This document shows positions 49,710-62,199 of a DNA stretch of 64,000 bases, in pieces. The DNA comes from Schistosoma mansoni (Eukaryota > Platyhelminthes > Trematoda > Strigeidida > Schistosomatidae). The notes beneath the pieces were generated by a model. It saw only the letters and a list, made by a program, of their open reading frames with translations. It was not told where the DNA came from and did no database searches. The DNA lies in contig NC_031495.1 of assembly GCF_000237925.1 (NCBI RefSeq), forward strand, positions 50,075,925 through 50,139,924, written 5' to 3'. Both the position numbers and the translations under genes were made by a program. The stretch's first letter is position 1. Every line of letters begins with the position of its first letter.

Positions 49710-52700
49710 TTCCTGTGTGTCGCTACAAACTATGTTTGCTTCCCTGTAACAAGGTACAAGCTAAAATTAACAAAAAAACTGGAAAAAGGGCAACTTTTTA
49801 TATGGAGATGCGAGAAATACTTCCAATATCAGAATGAAGCGGATCATTCTGAACAATCGGCGTACTACTTCATCCCAGTGATATGAAGCTGAAGCATCGA
49901 TGTAATACTACATGATCCTCCTTTTTTCAATGGAGCTACATTAAAAGTTGTGGCTATAGAACTAGATTTGCCTTCAGGTCAAAGGCTTGGGGTGTGACCT
50001 CCTGAGAAAACCATCTGCTTCAGTTTGGACACCCGGGCAGTATCACAGCCCTCACACGAGTCAGTGATAACTGCTACTGGCCTCATTATTATTGTGTGTC
50101 ACATATGTATTTGGTGCCCCCTTGTACCAATGTTTATGGTTTCAACTAAAATGATATGTCAGTAATAAAATATTTAAAGATCAGTATTTCTTAATGATAA
50201 TGGTAGCACTATATTTCAGTGAAAACAGCAACTGAAGCATTTGCACCCATCTAAATTTAGAAGGAATACTCCTCCAGGTATTGCATTATAACGATTAATA
50301 TATCTAAGATGCATTTCTTTCACCTTTTCGATGCTTTTATGAAATCTTCATATCTAAATTCTAATTTTGTAGAAAGAAAAGGCTCTTTATAGGGACCGAA
50401 AAAATTGTACGACTGAAACGCAACTACTTTACAACAAAGAAATAAGCAGTATGAAGTGAGTCCGAATTATTCTAATAATATACGAAGAGGTTCAGGATTC
50501 CCGACAAAAAGATTATTCAGTTATGTCCATAAGGATGAAATATCAGTAGAAAGAGATGTATGCTACATTTTTGTTATAGATTTTCGTAGATATTCGTGGA
50601 TGGTATCGGAAGTATCTCATATCCTGAAAAACAAAGATCTAACATCCAGTTAAAAGTAGATGATTTATCGAAGTAAGTGCTAACTAATTAGTGTCAAAAC
50701 CTGAAGTCATATTCCAAAGAATGAAATGTTGTTGGAGATTCCTCCTGACTATCATAGATATGTTAGTCACTTATCTACTAGAATAACCCAAGAAATGTAT
50801 ATAATGGCCGATTTGAGTAGTGATATTCCAAATGATGCGGCAGACTTATCGCCTCTTTATGTGGGCGATGAAGAAATCCTCTGCAAGATAACCATTGATT
50901 CTAATGGACTGTTACGTTGCAAACCCGATTTTACTCGTGGGTCTGTTAAGTACAAAATAAAAAGCAAACAAAAAGGTTTAATCTGCTACTCTTAAATGTG
51001 TACTCTTAGGGTCGTATTATTTTACGCTGGAAAATATTTCACTTCAAATGTCTGATCTGGACAAACAGAAAATAAGAAACATGGATAAAGAGGTGGATTT
51101 AGAATGTAAATTTAATTCAATACGTAGATATCACTTAGAAAATATTCCCACTTCTGTGCCTCCATAGGCAAACAGTTTGAAATGGTATGTAGTTGACCGA
51201 AATTCTAACATATACATAGCCAAATGAACAAAGTTTCAGGCTTTTTATAGCTGGAGAGATAAGTAAGTTATCTTTTAATAGTTATTTTAGTGGGTGCGAC
51301 TAACTTTGAAAACCCTGGATTGTATGTACAATATTATCTTGAATTACCACAAAGTGAATCCGTACTTAATAGAACCATATTATTTCAGACTGGAAAGCAT
51401 ATGATCATAAGCTATTATGTGGAAGTTCCCAGATAGCCTCTATCAAAAATTATGGAAACGTAAGTCAACTTTGATAAACAAATATATCTGTATACCATTG
51501 GATTATAAATAGAATATTTTAGTACATTTTAATGATGGTAAGCAAACTAAATCGTTACGTTTCGACCATCTATTTTGATTTGTAATAATTTTTGACTGTA
51601 GGCTTCTCCTACAGAATCATCATGGTATGCATATGTATCGAAGTTTCCGACTGAGAACTTCAGAAAGCATCGAAAGAGTTCGATGTTTTGTGAAGAAATT
51701 CTAGAAACTGAAATAGACTTTATGTTACCTCTCTGGTTGAAATACATCGACCTACTCTGACAACTTATTTCTAATAATTTTTTACTTTTACAGTTCATTC
51801 TGAAATTATCTTTTGTAGGAAGAAATAATTATGTTTTCGCATCCGATCGAATTTGACCTAACATATAAGCCAGAAATAAGTATCGGTAAGTATGACTAAC
51901 ACATAAAAGGATTTTGCCAAACTGTTGCGCACTTCCAAAAAAATTCTGTTTAATTGTATAAACGGTTAATGCACTTGTTATATCCCCTCTATTAATGTAC
52001 ATGTTGACTTAGTTGTGTCCGCGATCTTACCGCTTTTACTTGGAAACGGGAGCCACTGTAATATCTACGGCGCAAATTGAAAACACAAAACATTGGTGGA
52101 ATTATTATTCATTGGTTTCCCAAAAATACGTCTCCAAACAAGCCGTCATTAGACTGATCTTTACACTCAATAATATCATATGTAGGGGAAAATTCGTCGA
52201 GCACTGTGAAGGCATACACGCTGGATGCAGTTCACTTTAATGGAAGCGCGGAATGCAATTGTTCCACTGAACGAAGTTCACACCCGTCTCCCTGATCAAA
52301 ATTCATAATGAATTGATGCAGAAAATATTGACATAAATAGTGTCATATTTTTATCTGGTCATGTCAGCACTGGTTTAGCGTCAATACAAGTCAAAAATAC
52401 TCGCCTTATTCAATATGGTACGAATGGATACTGTATAAAGATCGCAGAATGTGTAGTTGAAACGACTTCAATACTACATTCTAGTGAAAAATAGAGATAA
52501 TATATAATGGAAGAGAATGAGATTCATGAGTAAAAAGCATTTTGCAGGAATTAAGAGTAATTTACTTTCAACCTTGAAGGATGTGGGTTTATTCTATCCT
52601 TTGTCGATCGCACAAACCATTCACTATATCAAACTCTTGTGTACGACTTTACGTGGATGTCATTTCCGTCTGTCTAGATCTTATTTTACAGAATGATGAA

Positions 52701-55700
52701 TAATAGGAAATCTTTGGAAAAAGCAGCCCCTTGAGATTCGATATAATAATAATAATAACTAAAAACTCAAGTGTGTAAATAATTAAGAGTGAAGTTATGT
52801 GATTGACAGTCTTTAAGATTCCTACGTAGAGCGGAATGGTATTTTTTAATCAGGCCAGACTAAGGCTAAACAATACATAAGAAATAAACCAATATAATAC
52901 ATAAAGTGCTTGAAAGTGCAGTTTTTTACATAATTAATAAGGGAAATGTTTTAATTAACAGTTTACAGTGGAAAAAACCGGGACTGATCAAATTAAAACT
53001 TGAAACCATTATGAGTAATATACGTTTTTAAGCAACAGGTCACGTAGGAGTAAATACCACTAACTTTATTAACGGATAGATATATATTTAAATCACTTTA
53101 ATTATCTCCTAGACTTAACGAAAGGATCGGTTTCAATATGGCCTACACTGTATTTTGAAGTTCAGTCGCTTGACTTTTGGACTCGGAGTCGAACTGAAGG
53201 GTATGGATTCACAGAACTTCCCCGCACTGCTGGTAAGATTAAATAACTTGGCCGCATAGACTCTAACTAGAAAACAATTTCGAATACTAAAATATGAAGA
53301 AATCTTGAATAACCACACGCAAAAATATGATCTTAGACATTTGTGACAAACGCAACTTTATTAATTCCATTTGACTGTCTATAGCAACCCACTTGGCTGT
53401 CAAAAATCATCTCACTGAAGCATGACGTGTACACAAAGGAAAAAAAAGAATTATTAGTACTTGTACATTGATGCTTGTCTAAAACATTTGAATATTTCTT
53501 ATAAAGAAAAAACTCCATGTTAGCTGACAGTTAACGATCCGTTAGAACTCAGTCCATTTTAGTTGAATTTTGTAGCCTAAATAAAGCTACTTCTGACTAC
53601 TTAACGTTATGACTTATCAAAAAGCGGGATGTTTTGGCATGTTGATTTAATAAAAGTTATGACGTAGAGATAGAAATATTGCGAACATGTGAAGTTTGGC
53701 AGAGTATCGATTGTCACTGAAATTTTCTTAAGCCGTAGGCGAGTTGATAACATGAAAACCTCAATGGAACGCGTAAAATTATATTCTTTACTTTTTGCAG
53801 GTGCTCATTCAATTGGTGTGAGTTGTTGGCGCCCGGTAGGAGATTCTGTTGTAGAAGAACTAAGAAGATTTTTTATAGGTGGAACATGCCAACTAGAGGA
53901 CCCCACATTTGCCAAAATACCTGGATCATTTGAAGTGAGTATGAAACTCAATACGACTACTTATTTGATGGAAAATGCGAACAGGAAATTAGTAAACGAT
54001 GTGACAATGGAACTTTTTCTTAGAGAGATAATGACCTTAAGACTGCGAAGTAATGTTTGTATTCAATATTTTCTTGTCAAATTATAGATGAACTGGTAAT
54101 TTTTCGCCTACTCTGTTGGGCTTATCGATAATGACTATGAATGCAATCAACATATAATCTTCCCAACTAGATTGACATTAGTAGTAAAATGGCTCATTGT
54201 AGACTTCAATAAATGAAGCTTTCGCGTTCAAATGAAGGGCGCTATTACCTCGCTCAGTGGCAATATGATTCATTACAAAAAACCCTATAAACAAATTCTG
54301 AATTTTTAAGAATCATCTAACATTGAACAGCAAACAAAGCGGGAGAGCTGATGGACATACCGTGACTAGGGAATGAATATCGCTTCTACAATCTATGTTG
54401 AGTAGTGTGCAACGTTATGACAGATTAATCAGTGGAATTATGGAAAGATGTTTAGATGCAAATAACAGCTAGTATATATGAGTCTAAGTTCTGATTTGTT
54501 CAGCTGAATTATATAATTATACATCGGTTCCCACTCACAACACAAAGTCCTCCAAAAATACTGGATACCTCAACGAATCATCAGTGAACATTGGAATAAC
54601 CACATTTTGCTGTCTTGCGGAAATTGATCGAAAGCCACTTATCAAAACGCATGCTTTCCCTATGCATTGAAAGCATTAAGTCTTGTTAGCGTGGCAACAG
54701 ATTCAACTGTAGAAATTAAAATCCAAGCAGCTAAGTTCAGTGCTGGGTGGAATTCCTAAATTTTATGGGTCGGTATCGCAGCTTGCAAAACAATGACCAG
54801 GAACACTTTATATCCCAAATATTCTTTATGCGACTACTAACAGAATTGTATCATTAGCTGCAAACTTTCCAGTAGAAGTGCTTAATTTGTGTAGAAACCA
54901 TAAACTTCTATTCTACATTAATTCCCACTCCTGAGGTCACAGACCTCAAAAACGAGGATGCACCGAAGACATATCCGAACTTATCATATTCATCATACAT
55001 TATCAGTAATAGTTCGCTTTAAACAACGTACAAAATTTAAAGTGAGTATCGACAATGTTATTCTAAAATGATGAGAATGTGAAAAGACATTTTCACAGTC
55101 TACAGTTGAGCGGTCATCATCTAGTTTCAATGCGAAGCAGTGTCTCAGCTTAAGGTAGTTGTAAACTGATTTATATTGACAGTAAAATTTGATTTACACA
55201 ATATTCCACTCATGGACTGACAGCGAATTATTAGTGTTGAAGTTGGTTTATAAAACTATTTCCTTCCGCTTATTTGGTGGTCATTAACATAGTGGGACCT
55301 CCGTCATTAAGTTGGATGAAATTTACTTAACCGTTATAGGTACAAACATTAAATACATAAGTCCCTCCCACTTGGTACAATTTATAAAATGCTTTATTTA
55401 TTACGAGCAGATGTCTGTGCTTGTATGTCTAAAACGACTTTCCTTAAATTTCCAGAGCAATAACCTAGTGAAATATGGATTTCGCACAAAAAGCACGGGA
55501 AAAATATTTCTGCATTTAAATTGTGCAATCCAAAGCTGGTAAGTAACCAAATAGCTCTAGAATTATTGAACCTTCTGTGCACATCTCCATACTTTCAGTA
55601 CCTAAACTGCAGTGATCTTTTTAAACCAATATCCGTCAGCTGCTGTTTTTCTTCTCAAGCGAGACTACCCCATTTTCAATGTGCAGGCACCCACCCATTT

Positions 55701-57086
55701 TTTACAAGATAAATAGCAATCCATACATTTCCTAATTTATTTTTGAGGACTTTGTGACATTGACTATTGTAAGCAGCAAGGCCTTGATCCAAAGAATGAA
55801 TGCATCTATGCCATTACGAACGATTCTGAGCCATGTCACGTGAAGTCTCTAACCATTAGATACAATAATCACGCGAATACAGCTGGGGAGGTCTACGCCT
55901 ATTAGCATAGCTCAGTCCAGTTGTTGATGGCTTCATGAACTGATGCCAGATCTTTCTTCCAGCCTACTACTACTACTACTACACCTTAAATCGCCCGTCG
56001 AGGTAGAGGGTGTTTGGCCCCCAAATGCCCTGGTACGGCCGAGAGTGGGGAGAGTTCACTCTCCCTCTCGAAATGCTCTTACATGGCCACGTACATACAA
56101 TCACTTCCAGGGAAGTCCTACTCACTGCGGAGGTGTTGTCTACAAAATTGTGAGGACGAGAAGCGAATATCCGGCGCCTTAATCGGGTTGGTGGACACGG
56201 AGGGTTCACCTAGGGGAGTTGGAAAACCCTGACTCCAACCCAATGGTGTATATGGGCTCCAGTATCCTGAAGGAACAAATGGCGTATGAACCAATCGTTG
56301 GTCACTGATTTCCATGGGACTGCATCTCTTGACGTCGCTCCACTGCCTTGTGGATCGGACCTCTATGTCAAAGGCTCCAAGAAAACAACCGGCTTCGGTC
56401 AGGGCACCCGAGCAGTATCCCGATCCTTACATATATCGAAAGATTTATGTGGCGCATATCTATTTGGTGCCTCCTTGTACCAATGTCTATGTGTTTAAAT
56501 AAATAAATAAACCCATGTCCTTACTATTTCGATCGATAAAGGTTTACTACTTCGTCAATCGGTTCGCCACATCTGCCTAGTATACGAGCAAAGGCCCTGG
56601 CAGATCGGACTCTCAGTTAGGAAATTCACTACCTAATTGATACGATACTATGAATACACTATACGCTTGACAGTAAGAAAAATTTGTAGAACGAAAAGAG
56701 ATGCACTATATATTTGAAGATATTTCCTATTCAGAAATTATACTAAATGGCAGTTAACAATAATGTTTGTGCAGAGTACAAAGCAGTTTTGTCGTGAGAA
56801 GTAAAACTGTTTCTTTTTACATGAAGGTCAAATCTATACAGGACTATGAGTAAATGTCCAACAACGGGTGATGAGAAGCAAAGAAGGTAGGTAGTCTCCA
56901 TTTGAAGATTGATAAACAATGTTTTTTACAGGATAGCACTTGCACACATGGATGTTTCAACGATAATAAGTAGGTTATACTTTAATATACATTCTTATTC
57001 AACATTTAGAAGCGTACCAAAAAGCCCGTTCAAAATTACTGGAAACCAGGAAAGTTATAGAAGGTTTGGGGAAACTCAATTTATAA
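49710..57086 (+). CDS. MKS1: Meckel syndrome type 1 protein (MKS1), B9-domain ciliary transition-zone protein, many small exons
   Basis: Family role (known): MKS1 with B9D1/B9D2 forms the B9 module of the transition zone, gating ciliary entry. Exons placed with phase-consistent GT/AG ends: 49710-49877 (probable), 50373-50455, 50488 to about 50,650 (end uncertain), 50720-50975, 51010-51092 (or to 51184), 51168-51184, 51240-51262, 51291 to about 51,400, 51819-51885, about 52013-52,070 (uncertain), 53801-53934, 55456-55538, 56933-56970, 57010-57086 (stop TAA). Key matches to MKS1: TKRLFSYVHKDE; EMYIMADL...ILCKITIDSNGLL..KPDF; GSYYFTLENIS; LFIAGEI; NPGLYVQYYLELP; FSHPIEFDL; YRFYLETGA; VSCWRPVGDSVVEELRRFF; IGGTCQLED; IPGSFE; VKYGFRTKSTGKI; AYQKARSKLLETRK. 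These include the hallmark WRP...ELRRFFIGG...LED...IPGSF run. Five confident introns are 28-55 nt. The first coding exon with an ATG was not found upstream of 49,710. An AATAA-rich stretch follows the stop. Confidence 0.88.
49972..50155 (+). repeat. AAATA-tailed repeat (family B), 5'-truncated, in an MKS1 intron
   Basis: GCAGTATCACAGCCCTCACA and CCTTGTACCAATGTTTATG match the 3' part of the copies at 56.0 and 59.1 kb. Sits inside the MKS1 intron 49878-50372. Confidence 0.75.
50456..51290 (+). other. MKS1: MKS1 micro-intron cluster
   Basis: Introns at 50456-50487 (32 nt, GTGAGT..AG), 50976-51009 (34 nt), 51185-51239 (55 nt, GTATGT..AG) and 51263-51290 (28 nt, GTAAGT..AG) are phase-consistent. 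They join MKS1-matching segments, including a 23-nt exon (51240-51262) encoding LFIAGEI. A 75-nt intron at 51093-51167 is possible but not certain. Confidence 0.75.
56018..56513 (+). repeat. AAATA-tailed repeat (family B), in an MKS1 intron
   Basis: Starts CCCAAATGCCCTGGTACGGC and ends TTTAAATAAATAAATAAA. About 80-90% alike by eye to 59,056-59,576. Short open frames on both strands are by-products of its higher GC. A non-autonomous retroposon or LINE 3' end. Confidence 0.85.
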
Positions 57087-57187
57087 TATTACTTGAATAA
57101 AAAATAATAATTATGCATTATCATCCATGACTTGGCTTTTCCAAAATCGTTATCCTTTTAATGGATTCTAAGGGGGTAAAAACGACA

Positions 57188-60100
57188 TTAGATATCGGAT
57201 CTTTTTATTTTTGAAGACTCTCCTCGACAATAAGGGCAATACCATTTACCCTTAGGTTGAACCCGAACATCTACACATGAGAAGTGAAACCATTCAACCT
57301 CACAGAACTTGTTGTCGCAAGCTATCATATCACCAAATGATACTTTTTGGCATATACAGTACAGACGCTCATCCGGGCTGACGCTTGCTTCACTTATACT
57401 ATGACTAGGGCTGTTTTCTGATATTACTTTGTGTCGAAATGCATTCATATCATCAGCATGTGATCCATACTTAAATGGATTTCCTGGAGGAGACCTTGTG
57501 TTTACTGGAGGATCCATTTTGTGACGTACGGTGTTATTACTTCGACATCCTCGCCTAGTGTTGTTGTGACTAAGACTCTGGGATGTTAAAGAACTGCGAT
57601 TAGATCCATATTCTGGTGATGCAGATGGGAAAGATGAACTGGGTCGGTGATACGATTGTGTTGACTGTACATTGTTACTAGCTCTTCGGAGCCTATACAT
57701 CTTTTGACGACTTGGTTCACCACTTTGAGCGTTTGTTAGTTGATTAGTTAGTGTTCTGATGATTTGTGTTTCCTGCGAAGAACAGTTTTGATCGCATACC
57801 ATATCATATGCGGTATGACCATTGCTGTCACTACAATCTACATCAGCCAGATTTTCATTTTCATTGTAACTGCTGTTCCAATCAGATGACCTATCTCCCA
57901 ACCTTTTTGGGCTTTTTAAACTAAGTAGGGTATAAGCATCTCTCTCTTCTATTTTATCTTCATTGTTTAAATCACTTATTGATTTATTAGATGAACCAAA
58001 ACAATTTTCGTTTTTGTAAAAACCAGAATGGCTTTGTTCATGTCGTCGCTTCACATTACCTACGAGATCTGTTTCCTCACTATTTCGAGAAGAGTCGGGA
58101 TTAGTATATTTCGACACCGTATTTCTTCTCCTCCGAGACCCATGTCTCAGCATAGCGTACTCTAGGTACTGAGGTCTTGCACGATTCGGGTGAAGTGATC
58201 TTGGCAATACACGATGACTTTTGAATCGCTGTTGTTGACTTCGAGAGTAACGGGTGTATGTTACACTTACTTTATGTTGTTTGAGATCCACTGAAGTCCT
58301 ACTTGTTGATTTATTGTTAGCATCACCTTTAGACTTTAGAGAGTTGTTGGCATTTGTATTGCCGATTGAATTAGCAGGTTTGAGGCGATGAACGCCTGAA
58401 ACCCATTTGTTCAGTGATCGACGTGACGCAGTTCGACTATTGGTGCTAACAGCACGTAATGGAAAGCGTTCTTTACCTCGAATGCTTATATCACTACATC
58501 GTGTGCTTGGTATAGAGTAGCTAGTGCACTTGTCGAAACTTGATTCCTGAGATAAGTTGCGCCGTAGTACATTACAATCGTATTGAGGATTAGACAGTTC
58601 TAGATCACTGGTGTCGACTTCACTTTCAGGGACATTTTCCGCATTTGAATGAGTACGTTGGGGATCAATTGTATCAACTTTCATTTTAGCATTCATCAGC
58701 TTTAAAGAATGGGATTCGATTACTTCATCTAACTGAGTAAATTTTTTTAAACAAAATTCAAAAAAGTGTAAAAGGATTGTGGCAACATGAAAATGTTGTT
58801 TGGTGAATAAAAACACATCAAATTTTGTAATTTGCATAAATTAAAAAAGTTATATACGGCAGTTCATGACGACTAACATACAGCGACGAATTTAGTCATC
58901 AACTCCTCGACATTTGGTAAGTCTAAGACACAATCTCATATTCTCAGGAAATAATTAAGCAAAATGAGAAACAAAAATAGTTGAGGGAAAGCGGTAAACA
59001 TGTCATTGAACCAGTTATCTATGAGCTAAAATCTTAAATTAATGAGTATCATCACTACCCCAAATGCCCTGGTACGGCCGAGAGTGGGAGAGTCCACTCT
59101 CCATCCCGAAATGCTCTTACATGGCCACGCGTATTTAGCCTCTGGTAGGGAAGTGCAACTCACTGCCTCCTCGTGGCGGGGGTGTTGTTTACAAAATTGA
59201 GAGGACGAAAAGCGAATGTCCGGCGCTTTAACCGGGTTGGTGGACACGGCGAATCCACCTAGGGGAGTTGGAAAACCCTGATTCCAAACCAATGGTGCAC
59301 ATGGGCTCCAGTATCCTGAGGGAACAAATGGCGTATGAATCAATCGTTGGTCACCGGCTACAATGGGACTGCATCTCTTCACGATGCTCCACGGTCTAGT
59401 GGATCAGACCTTTAGGTCAAAGGTTCCGGGTGTGGCCACCTAAGGAAACCACCTGCTTCGGTTTGGGCACCTGGGCAGTATCACAGCCCTCACACAAATC
59501 GAATGAAATTTGTGCGGCACATATGAATCTGGTGCTTCCTTGTACCAATATTTATGTGTTTAAATAAATAAATAAAACATTTCACACCAGCACATCCAAG
59601 AATTTAGTGAAATGAGAGAGGTTATTATTATTTACTGAAGTAGAAACCTAGATACAAATTTAGAAGGAATGAGTGAGGTCGAGAAACGAAGAGTATACAA
59701 TCACACAAAAACCTTAACATCTCTACGAAGTGTGTTGTGAATAAGATGGCCGGTGTTTGGGCTTCAAGTGATCGGGAATACACCTTGAAAGTAATTATTT
59801 ATCTGACCATTTCATTTGTAGGGGATTTTAAGAGAAAAATCCGTGATACTAATAGGCAGCATGAATGAGATAACTGCAGGAAACAAATGTATGGTGTGAA
59901 AGTATCACCTTCTTAAATCGTGGTAACATACTTCAAGCTAGGAAATAATCGTACAGTGATCATGAGTCAGACTTTGTCAACAGGTACATCATTTTACTAA
60001 AAGGACCCCATTCTGCTGGGATGTTTTGTCTGGTGAGTTTGCTCCAATAACCGGTTCGTGAGAAGCCGTCGGTCGACCACACCGTATTATTGTACATCAC

Positions 60101-62197
60101 CTGTCTATCAGAACCTTGTTATTTTAACCCATAACGTGTTAATCATCAAGACAGCATTCAAAACAGTTTGTTGAGTGCTCTCACCTAGAAACAGCAGGTT
60201 TATAGTCTTGACATATTTTACAAGTGTCGTCTTATCAGCTCTCCATATTGTTTATTACTTATTGATATGGGTTTAAATAACAGAGAGTGGTTCAACTTAT
60301 AGCAGCTCTGAAAAATAGTAAAGGTATTTTTAATTAGCTTCTTAGCTTCCTAATCTCTTGGAGATCATGTGACCTGATAGTTTGAGAGATAATTAGGCGT
60401 GACTTCAAAAATCAATAATTGCGTTGCTGTATTTCTTACTGTTATTAAGAAACTGTAAGATGTACCTTCGGACTAAGAGAAATATATGTTGATTGTGAAC
60501 TGTATTCCTCAACACTTCCTAATCGCGTACTGAATCTAAATTTTGTCGTTTACTGTTTTCCAACAACTAGCTTTTTTCTTTAAATGGCGAGTACTTTGGT
60601 GTCCTATTACATTGAACGTTCACTAGTTACAGACAGAAATAGCCCATTTTGGAGGTGGTTAATATTGTGTTAATACAGAGTTTGGGATATCGTGCATACT
60701 TATGATAGGTGGTGTTTTTTCAACATTGCTTGATTATGTTGGTAATGATTTTAATACCATCCAATTTGTCGATGGATAACGAGTAGCTAGAGAACCAATG
60801 AAACGGACTTGTTTACTCTCTTTTGATGTAGATATTTTGGCATCAGATCTAGTTACGTGAACTGGTTCTCAGGGTAGAAATAAGATTTGGATCTTTGGGC
60901 CGACTGTTTGATTGAACGTTTTAACGACTGAGTCAGTTTGTCTTGACGATAGATAAACGGCAAGTCTTGCCGAGATTTATACTAAGTCTACACAATTGCC
61001 ACTTTCAGAGCCAATCATGATACGCTTCAGAACCTCTCACGTCTTGTTTTATCTTTTTTACTAAAGCTTATATTACTACTAGCACTACTGCTAATACCAC
61101 TTCAGTATTTATCTTGATAATTCCCTTTTTCTGTACTGAAGTGAATTCAGATGATGCACATATGACACGTTTAACGTTTCTCCTGACTGACGTTTTTCAA
61201 GAGCCACCTGAATCTGTTTTAAATACATAGTTGACACTGACATTTGGAAAAATTGCCAAGAAGTGTATTCACTTTGTGTTCATTAGAGTAGATCAACTGA
61301 CACTATCTGAACTTGACCACGTATTCCAGAATACCGAAACAACTTTTACTCCAAAGTGGCAATATTAGACCTTTAACCTGAACTTGGTGATTCCCAGAAA
61401 AGTAGTGGTCACAGAACAGATGTAGCGAACAGTTACCATAACAGCTTCTTTATTCTAGATGTCTCTGTTAATTGCACTAGCTCCCACTCACGCAATTACA
61501 TATGATCGCTTATTCATAAATTGAACAGGCCTGCTTTTCGACCATACTAGGTTTTCACAATACCATTCAATCAGACATAGGAGTAACTATTGGGTGATAT
61601 TAATTGCGGATGTTTTATTTTCCTCTTTAGTGCAAAAGGCAGAATGTCAGTCAATCCCCCAAAAGAGAGAAATTGTAAGACGATAGCTTAGTGGTTACGA
61701 TGCTGGGCTTCCAGACACTAGATGGCAGTTCTGAACCCCGCCCTACTTACTGAAGTTTTGGGGAAAGAATAATATCACCGTCCCCACACTCAGAGTGAGT
61801 GGGAGTCAACTATGCGGATTGGTACATGGTCGATGAGTCAATATTGAGAAAACCACCCAGAAAAGATGCCAGACAAGTTTTATAGAGATTTTAAAGTAAA
61901 CGCCAGATAATTACAGCAAATTTTTTGACTTACTTCATCTAGATCATTGATTCGGCGGTCGCATATGTTTTGGACCGCAACTAAAACATACATGAGTTGA
62001 TCTAAATGCTTTCTTTTGGTACTATGCTCCACAGACTTTTGCATCTCATCCACAGTGCGCCTAGCTAGTGTCAGTAAGTGGCGTTGTTGAAGATCTGACT
62101 GAAGGTATGCGGTTATTCTGGACTGCATTTCCGAGGGAAGGATCTGAAGTGAGTCAACGTAGCTACTAATAAGTGAGTCCATTCCGTCTAGTTGCAT
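57188..62197 (-). CDS. ING: Inhibitor-of-growth (ING1/2-like) PHD-finger chromatin reader, 2 exons
   Basis: Family role (known): ING proteins bring HAT or HDAC complexes to H3K4me3 through a C-terminal PHD finger in the nucleus. Exon 1 is 62197-61934 (88 codons); exon 2 is 58732-57188 (515 codons including stop). The junction is phase 0, the intron is 3201 nt (donor GTAAGT), and the product is 602 residues. Residues 1 to about 115 form the ING helical domain (SYVDSLQILPSEMQ; CDRRINDLDE; VIESHSLKLM). About 115-530 is a low-complexity Ser/Asn/Arg-rich linker with basic patches. The last ~60 residues are the PHD finger: YCIC, CDNKFC, WFHFSC and YCPYC supply a C4HC3 zinc set, and the Tyr, SFGDMI and Trp positions expected to cage K4me3 are present. 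CRGE after the last Cys pair favours ING1/2 over ING3-5. The post-PHD tail is short (SSKIKRSDI). ING1/2 are usually about 280-420 residues, so the linker is unusually long. Alternative: another ING paralogue class. Confidence 0.93.
59056..59576 (+). repeat. AAATA-tailed repeat (family B), in the ING intron
   Basis: Same start and tail as 56,018-56,513, with an added CCTCCTCGTGGCGGG block. Antisense to ING. Confidence 0.85.
61678..61860 (+). repeat. tRNA-like repeat head in the ING intron
   Basis: ATAGCTTAGTGGTTACGATG resembles a pol III box A and GGCAGTTCTGAACCCC a weakened box B, about 35 nt apart. No cloverleaf can be drawn, so a tRNA-derived SINE head is likelier than a tRNA gene. Confidence 0.35.
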
Positions 62198-62199
62198 AG

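Noticed and set aside
51547-51798. Minus-strand open frame of 83 codons
   Set aside because: Lies opposite the MKS1 exon cluster; no recognisable pattern. The plus strand is also open there and may hold an unplaced MKS1 exon, but the match is too weak to list.
55943-56502. Cluster of short open frames on both strands
   Set aside because: They fall in the GC-richer AAATA-tailed repeat and recur at 59,026-59,382, so they are repeat by-products.
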